This document shows, one piece after another, positions 58,383 through 64,000 of a DNA stretch of 64,000 bases (position 1 is the first letter of the stretch; the number at the start of each line of letters is the position of its first letter). The translations under genes and the position numbers were made by a program. The notes beneath the pieces were generated by a model. That model was given only the letters and a program-made list of their open reading frames with translations. It had not been told where the DNA came from and made no database searches. Source of the stretch: Deinococcus aquaticus (lineage in GTDB: Bacteria; Deinococcota; Deinococci; Deinococcales; Deinococcaceae). The stretch is from positions 186,001-250,000 of the forward strand of contig NZ_CP115166.1 in the NCBI RefSeq assembly GCF_028622095.1. The letters run 5' to 3'.

Positions 58383-58934
58383 CTACTGCCCACTGCCTCC
58401 TTCCAGCGCGCCCAGCAGCCGCGCGGCCAGCCGGTCCAGGGTGTCCAGTTCGGCGGGGGTCAGGGCGGCCAGGGCACGTGTTTCGCGGTGCAGGTGGCCG
58501 GGTAGCAGGCGGTCCACGGCGGCGCGTCCGGCGGGCGTCAGCGTGATGCGGGCCGAGCGGCGGTCGCGGTCGTCGGTGCGCCGCGTGACCAGCCCCCGGG
58601 CCTGGAGGCGGGCGACGCGGTTGGTGGTGCTGGGGCCGCTGACGGCGCTCAGTTCGCTCAGCTGTCCGGGGCTCAGGCCCTCTGGCGGCGCGGAGCGGTA
58701 CAGCGTGAGCAGCAGGTCCCAACCGGCGGCGTTCAGGCCCTCGGCGTGCAGGGGGGCGTCCACCTCGGCCTGCAGGGCCGCGCCCAGGCGGGTCAGGCGC
58801 AGCACGCGCAGCATGGGCCGGGCGTTCAGGTCGGGCCGGGCGGCCTGCCAGTCGCGGTGCAGGCACTCCAGCAGCGCGGCTGTGCTGGACCGGGAGTCCT
58901 GCTCCGATTGGGTCTGATGTGAGTCTGTGGGCAC
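58383..58934 (-). CDS. hucR: Urate-responsive MarR regulator HucR
   Basis: A 183-aa MarR protein. The core GLNAAGWDLLLTLYRSAPPE with SGPSTTNRVARL is nearly identical to D. radiodurans HucR as I recall it. The residues reported to contact urate are kept: Asp73 and Arg106 at the same numbers, and a Trp at 29 in HRDWQAARPD. The wing is TRRTDDRDRRSARITLTPAG. The GTG start at 58934 has GAGGGGCGC just upstream. In D. radiodurans hucR is divergent from uricase; here it is the third gene of the uricase operon, so it would be controlled through the same operator. Confidence 0.92.
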   Translation of the reverse strand: MPTDSHQTQSEQDSRSSTAALLECLHRDWQAARPDLNARPMLRVLRLTRLGAALQAEVDAPLHAEGLNAAGWDLLLTLYRSAPPEGLSPGQLSELSAVSGPSTTNRVARLQARGLVTRRTDDRDRRSARITLTPAGRAAVDRLLPGHLHRETRALAALTPAELDTLDRLAARLLGALEGGSGQ

Positions 58935-58941
58935 GCGCCCC

Positions 58942-59318
58942 TCAGCTGCCCCGGTAGGTGCTGTACGACCAGGGGCTGACCAGCAGCGGCACGTGATAAT
59001 GCGCGCCCGCATCGGCGACCGTGAAGCGCAGCGTGATCACATCCAGGAAGGGATCGGGCTGAGCCGGGTCGGAAGGGCTGTGCGCGGCGAAGTATTCCGC
59101 GACGTGAAACACCAGTTCGAAGGTACCGCGGCGCAGTTCGCCGCGCGCAATCAGGGGCGCGTCGGTGCGGCCGTCGCTGTTGGTGACGGCGCGCGTGACC
59201 AGCGTGCGCGTGTCGCCCTGCACGGCGTGCAGTTCCAGCGGGACGCCGGCGGCGGGGCGGCCGCGCGCGGTGTCCAGCACGTGGGTACTGAGGCCTGCGT
59301 TGCTGTTGCCTGGGCCGC

Positions 59319-59322
<4 letters not shown>
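58942..59322 (-). CDS. 5-Hydroxyisourate hydrolase
   Basis: A 126-aa transthyretin-like protein that hydrolyses 5-hydroxyisourate made by uricase. Hallmarks are LSTHVLDTARGRPAAGVPLE at the N-terminus, TNSDGRTDAPLI, FHVAEYFAAH and the C-terminal HYHVPLLVSPWSYSTYRGS, whose YRGS ending is diagnostic for the enzyme rather than transthyretin. The GTG start at 59322 overlaps the uricase stop as GTGA. Gene order matches the reaction order in part. Confidence 0.95.
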
Positions 59323-60797
<1,475 letters not shown>

Positions 60798-60834
60798 GGG
60801 GAACCTCCGGGAACGCGCGGGGAGAGCTGCGAGA

Positions 60835-60853
60835 TACTTAGACGGCTAACGAA
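60835..60853. promoter_or_regulatory. HucR operator candidate
   Basis: TACTTAGACGGCTAACGAA contains the dyad TTAG-ACGG-CTAA in the leader of the uricase operon. It lies just downstream of the promoter at 60864-60893 on the minus strand, overlapping the expected transcription start. It resembles the hucO site of D. radiodurans as I remember it. Confidence 0.6.
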
Positions 60854-60863
60854 TAACGCCCCC

Positions 60864-60893
60864 AGCGTACCCATGTCGGGGGGCCACTGTCAA
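60864..60893 (-). promoter_or_regulatory. Putative sigma70 promoter of the uricase operon
   Basis: On the minus strand a perfect -35 TTGACA (60893-60888) is followed after 18 nt by TACGCT (60869-60864). The HucR operator candidate starts about 10 nt further downstream, so bound HucR would block initiation until urate appears. Confidence 0.6.
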
Positions 60894-61050
60894 AACGCCT
60901 GCCTCCCCAGTGAGGGGCGGCCCGACTGGCTATGCCTGTGACCCTGCGGGAAGATGCAAGCAGGCTGAACCTGCTACGATAAGCGCGCCCACAACGCAGT
61001 GTGACCGTTCTTCAGGCCCCGGGCGCGCCGGAGAACCACCGGGAGGTGGA

Positions 61051-62091
61051 ATGCACGTAGTGCTCAAGCAGCGGCACCCACAACCCGACCCTGCCCACGC
61101 GGAACCTGCCGGTACCGAAGCGTTGCGGCTGGCCTCGCTGCTGGCCCTCGGCATTCTGGACACCGATCCGGAACCGCAGTTCGACCGGATCATGGACCTC
61201 ACGGCCCGCTACTTCGGCGCGCCGTACGGCTCGGTCACGTTCGTGGACGACCACCGCCAGTGGTTCAAGGCGTCCACGGGCTTCACGACCCGTCAGGACC
61301 CGCGCCCGCAGTCCATCTGCGCGATCACGGTGGACCAGCGCGCGCCGCTGATCATTCCGGACACCCTGCTGGACCCGCGGACCGCTACGCTGAACTCCGT
61401 GCTGGGCGGCCCACGCATCCGTTTCTATGCCGGTGTGCCGCTCGTCACCGACGACGGGCACACGGTGGGGACGCTGTGCGTCATGGACACCCGGCCGCGC
61501 GAGTTCGGTGACGGCAACCTGGAAGTCCTGGCGCAATTCTCGGAACTGGTCCTCTCGGAACTGCGGCTGCGGCTGGCCCTGCGGGACCTGGAGGCCATGG
61601 CGCACACCGACACCCTGACCGGCCTGCCCAACCGCCGCGCCTTCGACCGGACGCTGGCCACTGCCTGCGCCGCCCTGCCCGGCGACCCGCTGGTGCTGGG
61701 CGTGATGGACCTCGACCGGTTCAAGGTCATCAACGACACCCTGGGTCACGCGGTCGGGGACGCCGTGCTGCGCTTCGTGGCCGAACAGATCGGCGCGCTG
61801 CTGCGCCCAGGCGAACTGCTCGCCCGGTACGGCGGCGACGAGTTCGCGCTGCTGCTGACCGGCCCGGACGCCCTGCGCCGCGCCCGCGACCTGACGACCG
61901 ACCTGCCCCAGCACCTGCGCATGCCGTCCGGACTGCGCGTCAGCGTGAGCCTGGGCCTGAGCAGCGCCCCCACTCCGGGCGACCCGGCAGACCTGCTGCG
62001 CCGCGCCGACCACGCCATGTACCGCGCCAAGCAGGGCGGCCAGACCGCAGCCCTGGACCTGCACACGCCCCTCCCTCCGGGCCGGACCTGA
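61051..62091 (+). CDS. GAF-GGDEF diguanylate cyclase
   Basis: A 346-aa soluble protein. Residues about 35-170 are a GAF domain (DLTARYFGAPYGSVTFVDDH, FYAGVPLVTDDGHTVGTLCV). Residues about 180-340 are a GGDEF domain with DTLTGLPNRRAFDRTL, VMDLDRFKVINDTLGHAVGD and the active site RYGGDEFALLL. The inhibitory RxxD site reads RPGE, so product inhibition may be weak. ATG 61051 has GGGAGG upstream. The next gene is also a cyclase, 9 nt downstream. The first ~10 residues and the Pro/His-rich stretch to ~25 are not conserved. Confidence 0.92.
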   Translation: MHVVLKQRHPQPDPAHAEPAGTEALRLASLLALGILDTDPEPQFDRIMDLTARYFGAPYGSVTFVDDHRQWFKASTGFTTRQDPRPQSICAITVDQRAPLIIPDTLLDPRTATLNSVLGGPRIRFYAGVPLVTDDGHTVGTLCVMDTRPREFGDGNLEVLAQFSELVLSELRLRLALRDLEAMAHTDTLTGLPNRRAFDRTLATACAALPGDPLVLGVMDLDRFKVINDTLGHAVGDAVLRFVAEQIGALLRPGELLARYGGDEFALLLTGPDALRRARDLTTDLPQHLRMPSGLRVSVSLGLSSAPTPGDPADLLRRADHAMYRAKQGGQTAALDLHTPLPPGRT

Positions 62092-62100
62092 GCGGCTGGG

Positions 62101-63279
62101 ATGTGGGGCGACCTGTTTCTCAACCTGTGCGCGTTCGTGACCATGGCGTACCTGCTGAGCGCCACGTACCGCTCGTGGCCGCCCGAGCAGGCCGGGCCGA
62201 TGCTGTGGCTGCGCGCCGCGCTGCTCTCATCGGTCGGCGTGATCCTGATGCTGTTCCCGGCCCAGCTGGCACCGGGCGTCGTGATGGACCTGCGGGCCGT
62301 GCCGCTGGCCTTCGCCGCGCTGCGGTACGGTGCACCCATGGGCCTGCTGATCGCCCTGCCCAGCGCCGCGTACCGCGTGTACCTGGGCGGACAGGGCGTC
62401 CCGGTCGGTCTCAGCAGCATGCTGCTGGTGATTCTGGCCGCCAGTATCCTGCGCCCGTACGTGAATTTCGCTGACCCCAACCGGCCCCTGCTGCAACGCT
62501 GGTACTACGCCGCGCCGGTCCTGATGCCCTACGGCCTGAGCGTGGTGTTCCTGCCGGGCGGCGTGGACCTGCTGCTGAAATCGTACCTGCCGCTGCTGGC
62601 CTTCAACGCGCTGGGTTTCCTGATCGGCGGGTCGATCCTCACGGCCCGGTTGCAGATGCTGCAGCTCACCAGCCGCTTTCAGGCGCAGGCGCTGCTGGAC
62701 CCCCTGACCCGACTGGCGAACCGCCGCCAGTTCGACCAGGACCTCGTGTACCTGACCCACCGGGACGCCGTGCTGATGATCGACATCGATCACTTCAAAC
62801 GCGTGAACGACACCTTCGGTCACCCGACCGGCGACCGCGTGCTGACGCAGGTGGCGCAGACCGTCGCGTCCGCCCTGCGGCCCGGCGACACCGCGTACCG
62901 CTTCGGCGGCGAGGAATTCGCGGTGATTCTGCGCAACACCCAACCGCCGTTCCTGCACGCGGTCGCCGAACGCCTGCGCAGCGCCGCCACGCTGACCCTC
63001 GACCTGCGCCCGGCCGACGATCACAGCGCCCTGCACGGCACCCATCAGGTTGCCGGGACCAGTTCAGAGGCGGCCCTGCCTCCCGCGTATCCGCCGGAGC
63101 GCTGGCCCATCACCGTCTCCATCGGCGGCGCGCATGCCAGCACCGGCCCGCACAGCGCCGTGGCCCGCGCCGACGCCGCGATGTACCACGCCAAACGCAG
63201 CGGCCGCAACCGAAGCGTCATCGACGCCCACGATCCCCACCCGCCGGGCCCGTCCAGCGAGACCCGCGCCGCCACCTGA
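62101..63279 (+). CDS. Membrane-bound diguanylate cyclase (5TMR_LYT-GGDEF)
   Basis: A 392-aa protein. Residues about 1-190 hold six or so membrane helices of the 5TM/LytS-like sensor type (AVPLAFAALRYGAPMGLLIA, YRVYLGGQGVPVGLSSMLLV). Residues about 205-375 are a GGDEF domain: DPLTRLANRRQFDQDLVYL, MIDIDHFKRVNDTFGHPTGD and YRFGGEEFAVILR, with the inhibitory site RPGD intact at the normal distance. It is probably co-transcribed with the GAF-GGDEF gene, giving one inhibited and one less inhibited cyclase. Confidence 0.92.
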   Translation: MWGDLFLNLCAFVTMAYLLSATYRSWPPEQAGPMLWLRAALLSSVGVILMLFPAQLAPGVVMDLRAVPLAFAALRYGAPMGLLIALPSAAYRVYLGGQGVPVGLSSMLLVILAASILRPYVNFADPNRPLLQRWYYAAPVLMPYGLSVVFLPGGVDLLLKSYLPLLAFNALGFLIGGSILTARLQMLQLTSRFQAQALLDPLTRLANRRQFDQDLVYLTHRDAVLMIDIDHFKRVNDTFGHPTGDRVLTQVAQTVASALRPGDTAYRFGGEEFAVILRNTQPPFLHAVAERLRSAATLTLDLRPADDHSALHGTHQVAGTSSEAALPPAYPPERWPITVSIGGAHASTGPHSAVARADAAMYHAKRSGRNRSVIDAHDPHPPGPSSETRAAT

Positions 63280-63349
63280 ACTCCGGTTGGAATCCCCTGT
63301 GGAGAGCAATCGCGCCGTTACGCGGCCGGTCATTCGCTATGCTGTCTTC

Positions 63350-63418
63350 ATGAATCTTCACCTTTCTCTGTGTCTGCCCGCGCCGGGCGGCACGTGCGCC
63401 TGCGGGCGGATCATGTGA
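63350..63418 (+). CDS. 22-codon upstream reading frame of the response regulator
   Basis: ATG 63350 opens a short frame encoding MNLHLSLCLPAPGGTCACGR and two more residues. Its TGA overlaps the likely GTG start of the response regulator as GTGA. A -10-like TATGCT lies at about 63338-63343. No family is recognised; a leader peptide coupling translation is one explanation, chance another. Confidence 0.3.
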   Translation: MNLHLSLCLPAPGGTCACGRIM

Positions 63419-63846
63419 CCCGTCCTTTTCGCGTGCTGCTGGTCGACGACAACCCGGCGGATCTGCTGCTGGCGCAGGAGGTCTTTCATGAGCACGGCGA
63501 CGCGCTGCACGTCACCACCTGCTCCAGCGGCGGCGAGGCGCTGGAGGCGCTGCGGCACCCACCGACCCGCCCGGACGTGGTGATTCTGGACGTGAACATG
63601 CCGGTCATGTCGGGGTTCGAGGTGTTGCAGGCCATCAAGGACGACCCGGCGCTGGTGTCGATTCCGGTCGTGATGCTCTCCACGTCCTCGCACCCGGGGG
63701 ATATCGAGCGGGCGTACACCCTGCACGCCAGTTCGTACATGGTCAAGAGCAGTTCCTTTCAGACGTTCATGGAGCAGGTGGACGCCTTCGTGAGCTTCTG
63801 GAAGGAAAGCCGCACGCCCAGCTGGCCTGAACGCGCCGGGCGCTGA
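63415..63846 (+). CDS. CheY-like response regulator (Rcp1-type)
   Basis: A single-domain receiver of about 143 aa. It shows VLLVDDNPADLLLAQEVFHE with the acidic pocket, the phosphorylated Asp in VVILDVNMPVMSGFEVLQAI, the switch Ser in VVMLSTSSHPGDIERAY and the conserved Lys in YMVKSSSFQTF. The opening DDNPADLLL resembles the Rcp1 type that partners phytochrome-like kinases. No kinase is adjacent. GTG 63415 is preferred because it overlaps the upstream short frame; GTG 63370 is also in frame. A terminator follows. Confidence 0.9.
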   Translation: MTRPFRVLLVDDNPADLLLAQEVFHEHGDALHVTTCSSGGEALEALRHPPTRPDVVILDVNMPVMSGFEVLQAIKDDPALVSIPVVMLSTSSHPGDIERAYTLHASSYMVKSSSFQTFMEQVDAFVSFWKESRTPSWPERAGR

Positions 63847-63858
63847 GCACGTCACGCC

Positions 63859-63893
63859 GAACGCCGCCCCGGTTCGTACCCGGGGCGGCGTTC
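63859..63893. terminator. Bidirectional terminator after the response regulator
   Basis: GAACGCCGCCCCGG and CCGGGGCGGCGTTC form a perfect 14-bp stem with a 7-nt loop between convergent genes. No T-run is evident. Confidence 0.75.
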
Positions 63894-63927
63894 GATCTGG
63901 ACAGCGGCCGCGCGTTGCGGCGGCAGG

Positions 63928-64000
63928 TTACAGCAGCGGGTTGCTGTGCAGTTCCAGGTCTACCTGAACGTTCCCGGCAATGGCGCGGCTGTACGGGCAG
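63928..64000 (-). CDS. Ohr-type organic hydroperoxide resistance protein (partial)
   Basis: Only the last ~23 codons are in the window; the gene continues to the right. The end reads CPYSRAIAGNVQVDLELHSN then PLL. The CPYS motif is the second redox cysteine of Ohr/OsmC-family thiol peroxidases, and the distance to the C-terminus fits Ohr. These enzymes detoxify organic hydroperoxides in the cytoplasm. Confidence 0.75.
   Translation of the reverse strand, partial: CPYSRAIAGNVQVDLELHSNPLL

Overview
The window is high-GC DNA (about 70% in most genes) with frequent GTG starts, ATGA/GTGA gene overlaps and gene families that point to Deinococcus. The clearest marker is a MarR regulator almost identical in its core to D. 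radiodurans HucR, sitting next to uricase. No rRNA, tRNA, CRISPR array, transposase or phage head gene is visible.

1-19647: a contractile injection system (eCIS) locus. On the minus strand lie a partial tail-assembly-like gene, the inner tube and the sheath. Facing away, on the plus strand, is a tightly overlapped operon: DUF4255/Pvc16-like cap, a possible tiny gene, gp25 wedge, baseplate J, an FHA domain fused to tail protein I, a 1596-aa pseudokinase-FHA-transmembrane-Ig-repeat protein, a CIS tube/hub protein, a VgrG-like spike, a likely cargo carrying transglycosylase-like and C39-peptidase-like domains, a lipoprotein-like partner, and the eCIS AAA+ ATPase. The pseudokinase and the two-hydrolase cargo are the most unusual parts.

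19703-21809: a TDT-family transporter divergent from a LysR regulator. 21840-28119: urease operon in the order ureAB fusion, ureC, hypA, hypB, ureE, ureF, ureG, ureD (minus strand). 28365-33157: divergent urea ABC transporter urtABCDE. 33252-35921: a NitT/TauT-type ABC transporter of unknown substrate. 36079-40043: MocR regulator, amino-acid binding protein and ornithine aminotransferase. 40236-42278: GH42 beta-galactosidase.

42337-51343: minus-strand ureide-to-central-metabolism group: malate synthase A, IclR regulator, a compact second malate synthase, allantoate amidohydrolase, allantoinase, ureidoglycine aminohydrolase and malic enzyme. 58383-60797 adds OHCU decarboxylase-uricase, HIU hydrolase and HucR. 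Together with urease and the urea importer, these genes could take urate to allantoin, then glyoxylate and urea, then malate and pyruvate plus ammonia.

51612-58289: fructose PTS: DeoR regulator, EIIA-HPr-EI, 1-phosphofructokinase and EIIBBC. 61051-64000: two diguanylate cyclases, a response regulator preceded by a 22-codon reading frame, and the 3' end of an Ohr-type peroxidase gene.

A dispersed repeat forms the whole 133-bp spacer between two unrelated gene pairs (CIS tube/vgrG and ptsP/fruK). A partial third copy follows deoR. All copies keep a perfect stem with a 7-nt loop although the stem bases differ.
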